A stretch of DNA of 64,000 nt from Rheinheimera sp. 4Y26 (GTDB lineage: Bacteria > Pseudomonadota > Gammaproteobacteria > Enterobacterales > Alteromonadaceae). Below the pieces are notes generated by a model that searched no databases, was not told where the DNA came from, and saw only the letters and a program-made list of their open reading frames with translations. Numbering within the stretch: the stretch's first letter is position 1; each line of letters opens with the position of its first letter. Of this stretch, positions 31,900-40,753 are shown one piece after another. The stretch lies in NCBI RefSeq assembly GCF_025245835.1, contig NZ_JAOBWS010000001.1:682001-746000 (forward strand), in the 5' to 3' direction. Both the position numbers and the translations under genes were made by a program.

Positions 31900-33159
31900 A
31901 TGTCAGTAACCACACCGACCAGCGCAAGCGCAGCGCAGGGCGAAGCCGGGCAAAATTATCATTTTGCTCTGACCAGCCTGACTTTTTTGTTTTTTATCTG
32001 GGGTTTTATTACCTGTTTAAACGATATTTTAATCCCGCATCTGAAAAACGTGTTTGACCTGAACTACACCCAGGCCATGTTGATCCAGTTCTGTTTTTTT
32101 GGTGCTTATTTTCTGGTCTCCATTCCGGCCGGTTTCCTGGTGAAAAAAGCCGGATACCAGCGCGGTATTGTGATAGGGCTGATTATTGCCGCTATCGGCT
32201 GTTTATTGTTTTATCCGGCCGCTTCGTTGCAGCAATATCCGTTATTTCTGGGCGCACTTTTTGTGCTGGCATCCGGTATCACTATTTTACAGGTCGCCGC
32301 CAACCCTTATGTCACTGCCCTTGGCAAAGCAGAAACGGCTTCCAGCCGCTTAACCATGACGCAGGCTTTTAACTCTTTAGGCACCACTATTGCCCCCTGG
32401 TTTGGTGGTTTACTGATCCTGGCTGCAGCCACTGCAGAAGTAGGCACAGCTGAATTTAAAGCGCAGGAAGCCGCCGCAGTGCAGGTACCTTACCTGATGC
32501 TTGCAACAGCTTTATTGGTGCTGGCGGTTATTTTTGCCGTACTTAAACTGCCAAAAGTCACAGAACATCACCAAACTGAAGTGGCCGATGCCAATCCGGG
32601 TTCTGCCTGGCAATACAGCCACCTGATGCTCGGTGCTCTGGGTATTTTTGTCTATGTTGGCGGTGAGGTGGCCATCGGTAGTTTTTTGGTAAATTTCCTC
32701 GGTGAGCCTGATATTGCCGGTTTAGCTGAAGCGGATGCCGCCAAATACATCAGCTATTACTGGGGCGGAGCTTTAGTTGGCCGTGTGATTGGGGCTTTAG
32801 TGATGCAAAAAATTGCAGCAGGTAAAGTGCTGGCCTTTAATGCGGTTGCTGCTGCGGTGTTGGTATTGCTGGCTATCACAGGCTCCGGCGCATTGGCCAT
32901 GTGGGCTATTCTGGCGGTAGGTTTATTTAACTCTATTATGTTCCCGACCATTTTTAGTCTGGCGGTGACAGGTTTAGGTAAATACACCAGTCAGGGCAGC
33001 GGTGTGCTGTGTCTGGCTATTGTCGGTGGTGCTATAGTGCCGCTGCTGCAAGGTGTGCTGGCCGATAACATTGGTTTACAGTTGTCCTTTATTCTGCCGG
33101 TGCTGTGTTATGCCTATATCTGTTTTTATGGTTTAAAAGGGTCAGTGCCAAAACAATAA
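31900..33159 (+). CDS. FucP/GluP-family sugar:proton symporter (MFS)
   Basis: Twelve-helix MFS permease of the fucose/glucose-galactose/GlcNAc symporter family. Hallmarks: [19 protein letters not shown] in helix 1, [32 protein letters not shown] and [18 protein letters not shown]. 419 residues (FucP 438). The exact sugar cannot be read from sequence: GluP- and NagP-type members look alike and no sugar catabolic gene is adjacent. A palindromic candidate operator lies upstream, a strong terminator downstream. Confidence 0.85.
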   Translation: MSVTTPTSASAAQGEAGQNYHFALTSLTFLFFIWGFITCLNDILIPHLKNVFDLNYTQAMLIQFCFFGAYFLVSIPAGFLVKKAGYQRGIVIGLIIAAIGCLLFYPAASLQQYPLFLGALFVLASGITILQVAANPYVTALGKAETASSRLTMTQAFNSLGTTIAPWFGGLLILAAATAEVGTAEFKAQEAAAVQVPYLMLATALLVLAVIFAVLKLPKVTEHHQTEVADANPGSAWQYSHLMLGALGIFVYVGGEVAIGSFLVNFLGEPDIAGLAEADAAKYISYYWGGALVGRVIGALVMQKIAAGKVLAFNAVAAAVLVLLAITGSGALAMWAILAVGLFNSIMFPTIFSLAVTGLGKYTSQGSGVLCLAIVGGAIVPLLQGVLADNIGLQLSFILPVLCYAYICFYGLKGSVPKQ

Positions 33160-33172
33160 GGCTTGACCTGAT

Positions 33173-33206
33173 AATAAAAAAACCGCCTGCTGGCGGTTTT
33201 TTTATT
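33173..33206. terminator. bidirectional terminator between permease and acyltransferase genes
   Basis: 15-bp perfect stem (AATAAAAAAACCGCC and its complement) with a TGCT loop; A and T runs on both sides serve both convergent genes. The core ACCGCCTGCTGGCGGT also forms the der terminator. Confidence 0.9.
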
Positions 33207-33242
33207 ATCTGCATTGCCGCAAGCGACAATGTGTTTTCGCTA

Positions 33243-34988
33243 TCAGACATCAGCAGCTGTTGGCTCTGTCTCTTGTGCTGTTTCGCCAAGATAACGTTGT
33301 TTTTTGGCACTTTTCAGCATAGTTAAATCCACCAGCACCAAACCGTCTACACAATCGGCAAAGTCCGGATCCACACCAAAAGCCAGAAACTTCACGCCGC
33401 CGGGTTCAGCAATTTCACTGTATTGTTTATATAAAGTGGGCACACTGAGGCCCATATGCGCCAGCAGGTGTTTGAGCTGGGTAAAATCAGCCTGATAGTT
33501 ATTGCCGCTAAAATGCTGTTGCAACTGCTCCAGAGTGGCAAAAGGCAACTGATAGGGTAGATTCGGCACTGCACTGTCGTTTTCTTCCGAAAAATATAAA
33601 GTGTAAAAATACACCAGCAAATCGCGGGCGGCTTTGGGGTAAGCATTGGACAAGCTGACTCCGCCAAACAAATACCTCAGCTGGGGCTGACGTGTTAAAT
33701 AAGCACCAATGCCGTACCACAGATAGTCCAGGCTGCGTTTGCCCCAGTATTTGGGCTGGACAAAACTGCGGCCAAGTTCCAGCCCCTGCGCCAGATAAGG
33801 CGTCATCTGTTCACTAAAACGGAATAAAGAAGCGGTGTACAATCCGTCGATGCCATGCTCTGCAATCACTTTGGCGGTATTGGCAAAACGATAAGCACCA
33901 ACAATCTCCAGCTCGTCGTTGTCCCATAAAATCAGCTGCTCGTAATAACTGTCAAAACGGTCAATGTCGCGGCGCATGCCACTGCCTTCGCCTACAGCAC
34001 GGAAGGATATTTCCCTGAGCCGGCCAATTTCGCGCAATATCGGCGAGCTTAAAGCCGACTGATACAGATAAATTTGTTTGCCATCCGAGGTTTCGCCTAA
34101 CAGCTCACAGGCTGCTATGGCTTTTTTCAGCTCTTGCCGGTCTTCAGGGTGGGCAATGGCGGTTTGGGTTTTAAACAGCGGTGCTTTGTTTTTGCCAAGC
34201 CGGTATAAGTGTTTTTTAAACAGTTTGACACAAGCCTTGGTTTCCAGCGGCAGCTGCGCAAAGCTGTCGTAAGGAATAAGCTCTCCGATCCGAATGCCAA
34301 TGCTTTTATGTTTTTGTTTAAACATTTCCTGCACCAGCAACATGGTGGCCAGAGGTTTGTACAGCATGGATGCACCGTAAAACAGCGCCGAGTTACGGGC
34401 GTCGATATAGACCGGCAGCACCGGCGCTTTAGCTGCTTTGGCAAAACGTAAAAAACCTGCATGCCATTTGCCATCGCGAATGCCGTTCGGTTTCAGGCGT
34501 GACACTTCACCGGCCGGAAAGACAATCACCGCACCTTCAGCGGCCAGATGCTGACTGATGCGATCCAGACAACGCCTCTCGGTGCCGCCCTGCATATTAT
34601 TCACCGGCAACAACAGTTGATGCAGTGGCGTGACCGCGCTTAGCAGCTGATTGGCCACCACTTTTACATCAGGGCGCACTTCGTGCACTAATTTGACCAG
34701 CGCCAGCCCATCGAGTGAACCAATAGGGTGGTTGGCAATAATCACCAGCCGCCCCTGCGTCGGAATACGCTCCAGCTCATTGTCACGCACGGCATAACTA
34801 AAGTGAAAATACTGCAGCACCTGCTCAATAAATTCGATGCCCTGTAGATGTGGGTAACGCGCGGCAAAGGTGCTGAATTCCTGCTCATGTAGCAGATGTT
34901 TGAGCGCGCCTTTTACCGGTTTTTCCAGCCAGGGTTTTTGCTGCAACTGTGGCAGATGTTGTGCCACCACCTGATCAACATTAATCAT
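33243..34988 (-). CDS. bifunctional acyltransferase, OlsF-like ornithine-lipid synthase candidate
   Basis: 581 residues in two parts. Residues about 65-270 form a lysophospholipid-type acyltransferase: NHPIGSLDG (His87, Asp93) as motif I, QGGTERR and VIVFPAGEVSRL as motifs II-III. Residues about 295-560 resemble the GNAT-related hemolysin/OlsB acyl-ACP N-acyltransferases (LREISFRAVGEGSGMRRDID, ELGRSFVQPKYWG, YLFGGVSLSNAYP). This domain order, O-acyltransferase then N-acyltransferase, is that of OlsF, which makes ornithine lipids in some gammaproteobacteria. The amino acid acceptor is not proven by sequence. Monocistronic, minus strand. Confidence 0.75.
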   Translation of the reverse strand: MINVDQVVAQHLPQLQQKPWLEKPVKGALKHLLHEQEFSTFAARYPHLQGIEFIEQVLQYFHFSYAVRDNELERIPTQGRLVIIANHPIGSLDGLALVKLVHEVRPDVKVVANQLLSAVTPLHQLLLPVNNMQGGTERRCLDRISQHLAAEGAVIVFPAGEVSRLKPNGIRDGKWHAGFLRFAKAAKAPVLPVYIDARNSALFYGASMLYKPLATMLLVQEMFKQKHKSIGIRIGELIPYDSFAQLPLETKACVKLFKKHLYRLGKNKAPLFKTQTAIAHPEDRQELKKAIAACELLGETSDGKQIYLYQSALSSPILREIGRLREISFRAVGEGSGMRRDIDRFDSYYEQLILWDNDELEIVGAYRFANTAKVIAEHGIDGLYTASLFRFSEQMTPYLAQGLELGRSFVQPKYWGKRSLDYLWYGIGAYLTRQPQLRYLFGGVSLSNAYPKAARDLLVYFYTLYFSEENDSAVPNLPYQLPFATLEQLQQHFSGNNYQADFTQLKHLLAHMGLSVPTLYKQYSEIAEPGGVKFLAFGVDPDFADCVDGLVLVDLTMLKSAKKQRYLGETAQETEPTAADV

Positions 34989-35187
34989 TGTCCAGACTCC
35001 GCTTTGCCTGTATTTGCTTCAGGCTAAGCATCTGGTATGACATTCAGGTCACAGATTTATGGCAATTTGCTGAATATTGAATGCTGCGTTCGCTTTAGCC
35101 CTGCGTTTGCTTTAGATGGGCGGGTGATAACAGGCTGGACGCACAGGCTTGCTTTGTTAGAATGCGGTATTGGCCGAAGGAGTATCT

Positions 35188-36108
35188 ATGTCTATTGCCC
35201 TGGTGATCCCGGATCGCAAGCTCGATCAGTTACAACAAAAATTACAACAACAATTACCCGGCGTCAGCATTGAAATCTGGCCTGAGATCAATAAGCCCGA
35301 GGCCGTTGATTTTGCGGTGGTATGGCGTCAGCCTGCCAATAGCCTGACGGCTTTTCCCAACTTAAAAGCTTTGCAGTCCTTTGGTGCCGGCGTCGACAGT
35401 ATTCTAGTCGACCCTGCGCTGCCTGATGTGCCGCTCGCCCGTATTGTCGACCCGGATTTGACCCGCTCTATGCTGAATTATCTGCATGGTGTGTTGCTGC
35501 ATTATCAGCTGCGTTTTGATCAGTTTGCCGCGCAGCAGCAAAAGCAGCAGTGGAAAGCCCGTAGCCCGAGGAAAATTCAGCAGCTGTGTGTGCTGGGGTT
35601 GGGCGAGCTTGGCAAAGCGGCTGTTTTGTATTTTCAGGCTTTGGGTTATCAGCTCAGTGGCTGGTCAGCCAGCGCTAAGCAAATTGCCGGTGTTGCCTGT
35701 TATGCCGGTCTGAACGAATTTGCCAAGGCTGTGGCAGAGGCTGATTTAGTGATTTGTTTATTGCCACTCACAGCCCAAACAGAAAATCTGCTGAATGATC
35801 AAAGGTTATCGCAGTTTAAACCCGGCGCTATTCTGGTGAATGTGGCCAGAGGCGCTATAGTAGATGACCTGGCATTATTACAACATCTTGACAGTGGTCA
35901 GCTTGGCGCTGCTTGTCTGGATGTGTTTCGCACTGAACCTTTACCGGCAGAACATCCGTTCTGGCAGCACAGTGCTGTGCTGCTGACTCCCCATATTTCA
36001 GCGGTCACCAATGCCGATACTGCAGTGTTACAAATTGCAGAAAATTACCGCAGAGTGCAGGCTGCTTTGCCCATGTTCAATCTGGTCGACAAACAACGAG
36101 GTTATTAA
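35188..36108 (+). CDS. ghrA: glyoxylate/hydroxypyruvate reductase A (GhrA-type)
   Basis: D-2-hydroxyacid dehydrogenase of the GhrA subfamily, reducing glyoxylate or hydroxypyruvate with NADPH. Rossmann motif VLGLGELGKAA, catalytic Arg in VNVARGAIVDD, Glu in DVFRTEPLP and His in LTPHISAVT. 306 residues from the ATG at 35188, which has AAGGAG 5 bp upstream; the ORF can be extended by 6 codons without support. Its stop overlaps the next ATG by 1 bp, so it is translationally coupled to the crotonase. Confidence 0.87.
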   Translation: MSIALVIPDRKLDQLQQKLQQQLPGVSIEIWPEINKPEAVDFAVVWRQPANSLTAFPNLKALQSFGAGVDSILVDPALPDVPLARIVDPDLTRSMLNYLHGVLLHYQLRFDQFAAQQQKQQWKARSPRKIQQLCVLGLGELGKAAVLYFQALGYQLSGWSASAKQIAGVACYAGLNEFAKAVAEADLVICLLPLTAQTENLLNDQRLSQFKPGAILVNVARGAIVDDLALLQHLDSGQLGAACLDVFRTEPLPAEHPFWQHSAVLLTPHISAVTNADTAVLQIAENYRRVQAALPMFNLVDKQRGY

Positions 36109-36872
36109 TGGCGGCGTTTCAACTGGAAAAATACGATCATCTGGCGGTGTTAACGTTAAATAGCGCGGAAAAACGCAATTTACTGACGCCACAAAGTGCG
36201 CTGGCTATTGCAGAGGCGGTCAATGCATTACCGGATGATCCAGCCATTAAAGCGCTGGCTGTGACAGGCCGCGATGACTCTTTTTGTTCAGGCGCCGACT
36301 TAGCCGCTTTACAACAAGCTGCCTTTGGGGATGGCGAAGAGCTGCAACAGATTTATGCTGCTTTCACTTCTGTGGCACATAGCCCTTTACTCACTATTGC
36401 TTTATTAAATGGTCCGGCCCTTGGCGCCGGTATGAATCTGGCGATGGCCTGTGATATTCGCCTTGCCAGCGAACAAGCCTGGTTTGAAAGCCGGTTTTTT
36501 CAGCTTGCTATTCATCCGGGCGGTGGTCACACCTGGTTATTGCCACAACTGGTCGGCTGGCAGCAGGCGGCTGCTATGGTGTTTTGTGCTGAACGTTTAT
36601 CGGCGCAGCAAGCGCTGGAAACCGGTTTTGTCAAAGAGTTATGGCCGGAAGAGCAACTATTAACCCGTGCGAAACAACTGACTGCCGGGCTAAAATCTCT
36701 GCCCACCGAATTAGTGCGCCAAACCAAAAATACCATGCTGGCGATGCGCCACTGCAGCCGGCAGGATGACGCTGTGGCTTTTGAATTCCGGCAGCAATTT
36801 CACAGTTTACAGCAGCCGGAAGCACAGCAGCATATTGCTGCTCTGATTGAAAAAATCAAAAGGAAGTTCTGA
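36108..36872 (+). CDS. crotonase-family protein lacking both usual catalytic glutamates
   Basis: 254-residue enoyl-CoA hydratase/isomerase fold. The oxyanion-hole segments are intact (DDSFCSGADLAAL and NGPALGAGMNLAMACDIRLAS). By alignment from memory with rat mitochondrial hydratase, the positions of Glu144 and Glu164 are Asn110 and Phe130 here, so ordinary hydration of enoyl-CoA is unlikely. Another crotonase chemistry (thioesterase, isomerase, decarboxylase) or a regulatory role remains possible. Coupled to ghrA and 5 bp before a GNAT gene. Confidence 0.8.
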   Translation: MAAFQLEKYDHLAVLTLNSAEKRNLLTPQSALAIAEAVNALPDDPAIKALAVTGRDDSFCSGADLAALQQAAFGDGEELQQIYAAFTSVAHSPLLTIALLNGPALGAGMNLAMACDIRLASEQAWFESRFFQLAIHPGGGHTWLLPQLVGWQQAAAMVFCAERLSAQQALETGFVKELWPEEQLLTRAKQLTAGLKSLPTELVRQTKNTMLAMRHCSRQDDAVAFEFRQQFHSLQQPEAQQHIAALIEKIKRKF

Positions 36873-36877
36873 GTTTT

Positions 36878-37453
36878 ATGGCAAGTGTTGAAGTGACGAC
36901 CTGGTATCTGGATTACCAGGGGCCGCAGCTGCAATTACCGCAGTGGCCACAACAGGTTGAGCTGATTGAGGCTTGCCTGCCAAGCCCTGAGTTCAGTCAG
37001 TTTTTATTTTGTGCTGTTGGCCACCACTGGCGCTGGTTCAGCCGGCTGAGCTGGGACTATCAGCAGTGGCTGGATTATTTATCGTCAGACAAAGTGCGAA
37101 CCTTTGTGTTGTATAAAAAGGGCACGCCGGCTGGTTTTGTCGAATTGCGTCAGCATGACGATTTGACTGTGGAGCTGAAGTTTTTTGGTTTATTGCCTGC
37201 TTTTATCGGCCAGGGCCTTGGCAAAATGCTGGCACAGGCTGCTATAGCGCTGGCGCAGCAGTGGCACGCCAGCCGGGTCTGGTTGCATACCTGCTCTGAA
37301 GATCATCCATCGGCTCTAAAAACCTATCAACAAGCTGGCTTTAGTGTGGTGAATACTGAAGTGCAGCAGGAACAGATGCCGGATGATTATGCTGAAGCTG
37401 CCTTAGCAAGACCTTATGTCTGGTCGCGGCTAAATTATTTTCAGTCTCAATAA
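36878..37453 (+). CDS. GNAT family N-acetyltransferase
   Basis: 191 residues. The acetyl-CoA motif A is clear (FIGQGLGKMLAQAAIALA, about residues 109-126), followed by VWLHTCSEDHPSALKTYQQAGF, the usual motif B. The N-terminal 60 residues are Trp- and Gln-rich (HHWRWFSRLSWDYQQW) and appear specific to this subgroup. The substrate is unknown. Third gene of the ghrA transcription unit. Confidence 0.82.
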   Translation: MASVEVTTWYLDYQGPQLQLPQWPQQVELIEACLPSPEFSQFLFCAVGHHWRWFSRLSWDYQQWLDYLSSDKVRTFVLYKKGTPAGFVELRQHDDLTVELKFFGLLPAFIGQGLGKMLAQAAIALAQQWHASRVWLHTCSEDHPSALKTYQQAGFSVVNTEVQQEQMPDDYAEAALARPYVWSRLNYFQSQ

Positions 37454-37608
37454 GCAACGTCTAAAAAACTTAGCAGATGAAGCACTTAGTCGTGTTTCTT
37501 AGTTGTATACACCGAAAAAACTGTCTACACTGCTTGACGTTAGTGCTGACTTGGTTTAGCCGCCACATACAAAGAACATAAAAAAATAAAAATGCAGAGG
37601 TTTATTTT

Positions 37609-37719
37609 ATGAGTAAAGCGTCCAGTCGGGGTTTTGGCTTTACCGCAATCGCTATCCTGGTGATTTTGATGGCGTTATCGGCAGTATTGACCACAGCCGA
37701 GGCTTGCAGCCTATTCTGA
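37609..37719 (+). CDS. 36-residue single-pass membrane peptide, unknown
   Basis: Small open frame MSKASSRGFGFTAIAILVIL continuing MALSAVLTTAEACSLF: a short polar N-terminus, one hydrophobic helix of about 20 residues and a Cys near the end. AGAGG lies 9 bp before the ATG and a strong terminator 27 bp after the stop, giving it the layout of an independent transcription unit. It could be a very short exported peptide. No family recognised; it could be chance in a 346-bp intergenic space. Confidence 0.45.
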   Translation: MSKASSRGFGFTAIAILVILMALSAVLTTAEACSLF

Positions 37720-37746
37720 AGCGGTACATTTTGTACTTCGCGGATA

Positions 37747-37776
37747 AAAAAATACCCTCAACTGAGGGTATTTTTT
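37747..37776. terminator. bidirectional terminator between small peptide gene and smrA
   Basis: 14-bp perfect stem AAAAAATACCCTCA / TGAGGGTATTTTTT with a two-base AC loop; serves both convergent genes. Confidence 0.88.
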
Positions 37777-37799
37777 ATGGTGCAGGTCACCTGTGATGA

Positions 37800-38378
37800 T
37801 CAGCGTTTTTGATGACGTTCACGGTTTTCCCGTTTTTGTTCGGCATTTTTTTGCAACAGCACATAGGTTGCAGCGCTGCTGCCATGAATCTTTTGTGCAC
37901 TGTGGCAGGCCAACACTTCCGGAATTTGCTGTAACCACTTAAAACAATAACTTTTCAGGATGGCTGGGTGAGGTTTGCTATCTCTGCCCATGCCGTGATG
38001 GATCAACAGGGTGCGGATACCACGCTGATGGCAGTCGGCGACAAACTCAAATAAAGAGCGTCGTGCGTCGGTCAGATTTTTGCCAAGCAGCATCAGGGTG
38101 GCATCAACCTGATATTTACCCAGCCGCAAATTTTTATATACCCCTTCCTGCACGCCGTCTTTTTTATACGCCAGTACTTCATCCGGCGCGACTAAATCCA
38201 CATATTCCATGCTGAGATAGTTGGCGTCATATTCAGGTTCAAGCTCTGCCGCTTTGCGTCTTGCCAGCTGGGCCATGGTCGGTGCATGTTCACCATTAAC
38301 ATCACTCAGTACATCGGCTTTGAGCGGTTTTACGTCGGCCATTTCCTGTAAAAACAACTCAAGATCTTCATTGGCCAT
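37800..38378 (-). CDS. smrA: Smr-domain DNA endonuclease SmrA
   Basis: 192 residues with a C-terminal Smr (MutS2-type) nicking-endonuclease domain: LLLGKNLTDARRSLFEFV, the LIHHGMGR motif (about residues 128-135) and KIHGSSAATYVLL. The N-terminal half (EDLELFLQEMADVKPLK, LARRKAAELE) matches the SmrA subgroup of gammaproteobacteria. The C-terminus is basic. Minus strand, single gene. Confidence 0.88.
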   Translation of the reverse strand: MANEDLELFLQEMADVKPLKADVLSDVNGEHAPTMAQLARRKAAELEPEYDANYLSMEYVDLVAPDEVLAYKKDGVQEGVYKNLRLGKYQVDATLMLLGKNLTDARRSLFEFVADCHQRGIRTLLIHHGMGRDSKPHPAILKSYCFKWLQQIPEVLACHSAQKIHGSSAATYVLLQKNAEQKRENRERHQKR

Positions 38379-38568
38379 ACATTGTTATTCCAAATCTTTG
38401 TCGGGTTTAAATTATAACTTCAGCCGTTCGACAAACATAGCCGTTGGCTTCGGGCTTTGCAGCCAGAAATGCCAAAGCACAGTTTGGACTTAAATCAATG
38501 TTGTACTGGCATTGGTTGTTTTTTGCTCTACACTGAAATTTGTACGACTGCTGAATCAGGAGTTTTCG

Positions 38569-38958
38569 ATGTTACCAAATTATTTGTATGAAACCCTGCC
38601 ATATGGCTATATGACAGCAGGCGCAGCCGCTGTAGTCTTCACTCCAGGTTATATTGCAGCTTTGTCGGGAGCTTTATTGATCCTGGCTGGCGCTTTAGTC
38701 TGGATACTTCGTTCTGAACACCGTCGTGGTGACAGGCATAAACTTCAGCAGAAAGCGGGTGTATTACCGTTCTGGGTTTATGAGATACAGCCTTTTGCTT
38801 ATGTGATTGCCGGCTTATTATGCTGGCAGCTTAGTCACAACCAGTTTGTATATCCGTTTGCACTGATCTTTATCGTAGTAGGCGCTCAGGTTTTTGTGAT
38901 GCGATCCAGCCAACGCAAGCATCAGTTGCCCCAGGCTCAGCGTATGTCGCATATGTAG
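38569..38958 (+). CDS. internally duplicated four-helix membrane protein, unknown
   Basis: 129 residues made of two similar halves, each with two hydrophobic helices. LPNYLYETLPYGYMTAG (residues 2-18) matches LPFWVYEIQPFAYVIAG (66-82) and GALVWILRSEHRR (41-53) matches GAQVFVMRSSQRK (105-117), with an exact period of 64 residues. The start at 38569 has CAGGAG 6 bp upstream. A terminator follows. Function unknown; the duplication implies a pseudo-symmetric membrane unit. Confidence 0.72.
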   Translation: MLPNYLYETLPYGYMTAGAAAVVFTPGYIAALSGALLILAGALVWILRSEHRRGDRHKLQQKAGVLPFWVYEIQPFAYVIAGLLCWQLSHNQFVYPFALIFIVVGAQVFVMRSSQRKHQLPQAQRMSHM

Positions 38959-38973
38959 TTTCAGTGCTCAAAT

Positions 38974-39008
38974 AAACAAAAGGCCCGGTTTGTTCGGGCC
39001 TTTTGTTT
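38974..39008. terminator. bidirectional terminator after the duplicated membrane protein
   Basis: 14-bp stem AAACAAAAGGCCCG / CGGGCCTTTTGTTT with a 7-base loop, between convergent genes. Confidence 0.88.
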
Positions 39009-39013
39009 TTTAG

Positions 39014-40345
39014 CTATTTGCGAAAATCAGTTGCCGAATCCGCCACAGCTCTGGTCATCAACAGCCAGGCTTGCAGATTTTGCTCCAAATCCGCCGGATT
39101 AATTTTGTCCAGGGTATCGTTTGGCGTATGGTGGTAATCAAAATAATCGGTGCCATCCTGTTCCAGCGAAACCACCGGTACGCCTAAAGCGGCCAATACT
39201 GACACATCAGGACCGCCGTAAGCTTTATTACCGCCCAAGGCGATACCCAAAGGTGCCAGCTGCTGCTGGATTTGTGTAGCTGTTGCTAAAGATTCAGCAC
39301 CAAACTTAGTCTCAAACTGCCAGATTTTGCCGGCGCCAAAATCAGATTCGCTCGCTAGCACATGGTTTTTCAGCTCTGCAGCATGCTTTGCTGCATAAGC
39401 CCGTGCCCCAACCAAGCCACCTTCTTCATTGCCAAAAAGCACAACCCGAACCGTACGTTTTGGCCGGCCTTGTTGTTTCAGCAAAGCACCGGTTGCCATC
39501 ACTATACCTACACCAGCACCGTCATCCAGAGCACCTGTGCCCTGATCCCAGGAATCTAAGTGGGCGCTTATCAGTACAATTTCTTCAGGCCGCTCTGAAC
39601 CGGTAATCTCAGCAATCACGTTATGACTGATGGCGTCCTGACTTTCTGTTTGCATAGTGAGTCTGAGTCTGGCTTCAGGAGCGCGGCTTAAAATCTTGCT
39701 GAGCTGAATCGCATCCGGCACTGAAATAGCCGCGGCAGGAATTTTAGCAACACCTTCTTCGTAACTCATTTTACCGGTGTGAGCAAATCTGTTGCTGCTG
39801 GTGCCGACAGAGCGGATCAGCAAAGCTTTGGCGCCAAGCCGCGCCGCTTCAACGGCTCCCTTAGAGCGGGCACCGACCACAGTGCCATACTGTGAACCCA
39901 GTTTGTCTTTTTGCATTGCTTTGTTAATAAAGACGATTTTGCCCCGAACCTGCTCGGGTTTGGCCATCATCAGTTCATCAAGACTGTTAAACATCACAAC
40001 ACCGGCATCAATACCATTGGCATCAGTGCCGACAGAGCCACCAAGTGCTGTTAATACCAGCGACTGTGGAAAAGGCGAGGTGACTTCCAACCGTGCCATG
40101 CCTCTTTGCCAAAAAGGTGTTTTGAACTCCTCTGCCCATACTTTGTCGTAACCCAGTAATTTAAACTTGTTGCTGGCCCATGCCACTGCTTTGGCATCTG
40201 CCGGACTGCCAGCCAGCCGGGGGCCAATCTCCACGGTAAGCTCTTCAACCAGTTGATACGCGAGCTGATTGTCTGTAGCTGCTATGGTAGGTAACGCAGT
40301 GAGCCAGAGTGCGGCTGCGGTTATTAATAATTTTTGCTGCTTCAT
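39014..40345 (-). CDS. M28 family zinc aminopeptidase, exported
   Basis: 443 residues with signal peptide (MKQQKLLITAAALWLTALPT, cleavage near TIAA). A PA-type insert (about residues 115-230, AVEAARLGAKALLIR) precedes the catalytic M28 domain. Zinc and catalytic residues: HLDSWDQGTGALDDGAG, GNEEGGLVGARAYA, SEsDFGAGK region and YHHTPNDTLDKI. The closest described family is carboxypeptidase Q-like/M28 peptidases of marine gammaproteobacteria. Probably periplasmic or secreted peptide degradation. Confidence 0.87.
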   Translation of the reverse strand: MKQQKLLITAAALWLTALPTIAATDNQLAYQLVEELTVEIGPRLAGSPADAKAVAWASNKFKLLGYDKVWAEEFKTPFWQRGMARLEVTSPFPQSLVLTALGGSVGTDANGIDAGVVMFNSLDELMMAKPEQVRGKIVFINKAMQKDKLGSQYGTVVGARSKGAVEAARLGAKALLIRSVGTSSNRFAHTGKMSYEEGVAKIPAAAISVPDAIQLSKILSRAPEARLRLTMQTESQDAISHNVIAEITGSERPEEIVLISAHLDSWDQGTGALDDGAGVGIVMATGALLKQQGRPKRTVRVVLFGNEEGGLVGARAYAAKHAAELKNHVLASESDFGAGKIWQFETKFGAESLATATQIQQQLAPLGIALGGNKAYGGPDVSVLAALGVPVVSLEQDGTDYFDYHHTPNDTLDKINPADLEQNLQAWLLMTRAVADSATDFRK

Positions 40346-40720
40346 TCCAGTAACCTGTTGTTCTTATGCTCAGTGATGACTGACTTTATCACGATGACCG
40401 GATTTGCCGACAGTAAAGCTGTCGGTGTATTTGTGCTTCTGAACTCATTTGCGCCAGGGCATTGGATAGAAGTTGGGACTGTCTGAAGAGAACAGAAACA
40501 AAAGTTAACAAAACGTAGGTGTGTTTTTGCTGTATTAGCGGAGTATAATGGGCACATCTTCAGGCTGTCCGCAGACAGCATCTGGCTGAAGGCTATGGAA
40601 AGCCGGCAAGAACGCACTTAAAGCAGACTTAAATAAAAGTATCAGTAGTTTAGACTTTGTTGTTAATTTGTTATTTTATTTGGGTTAATGTGTTGTGTTT
40701 TTAATTGCTGCTAGTAGATA
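40346..40720. other. 375-bp gene-free stretch upstream of hlyU with candidate promoter and hairpins
   Basis: No credible coding frame. It holds a perfect TATAAT (40544-40549) and, immediately after, an extended hairpin: CTTCAG-GCTGTC-CGCA-GACAGC-atctgg-CTGAAG (40558-40591), then GGCT-ATGGAA-AGCC (about 40591-40604). The rest, to 40720, is AT-rich. It could be the long leader of hlyU or a small RNA gene; no known RNA family is recognised. Confidence 0.35.
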
Positions 40721-40753
40721 ATGAGACGTCTAGACATGCACGGTGTAACTGAA

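Noticed and set aside
40342-40617. 91-codon minus-strand frame upstream of the M28 peptidase
   Set aside because: No ribosome site, no recognisable features; it runs through the candidate promoter and hairpins.
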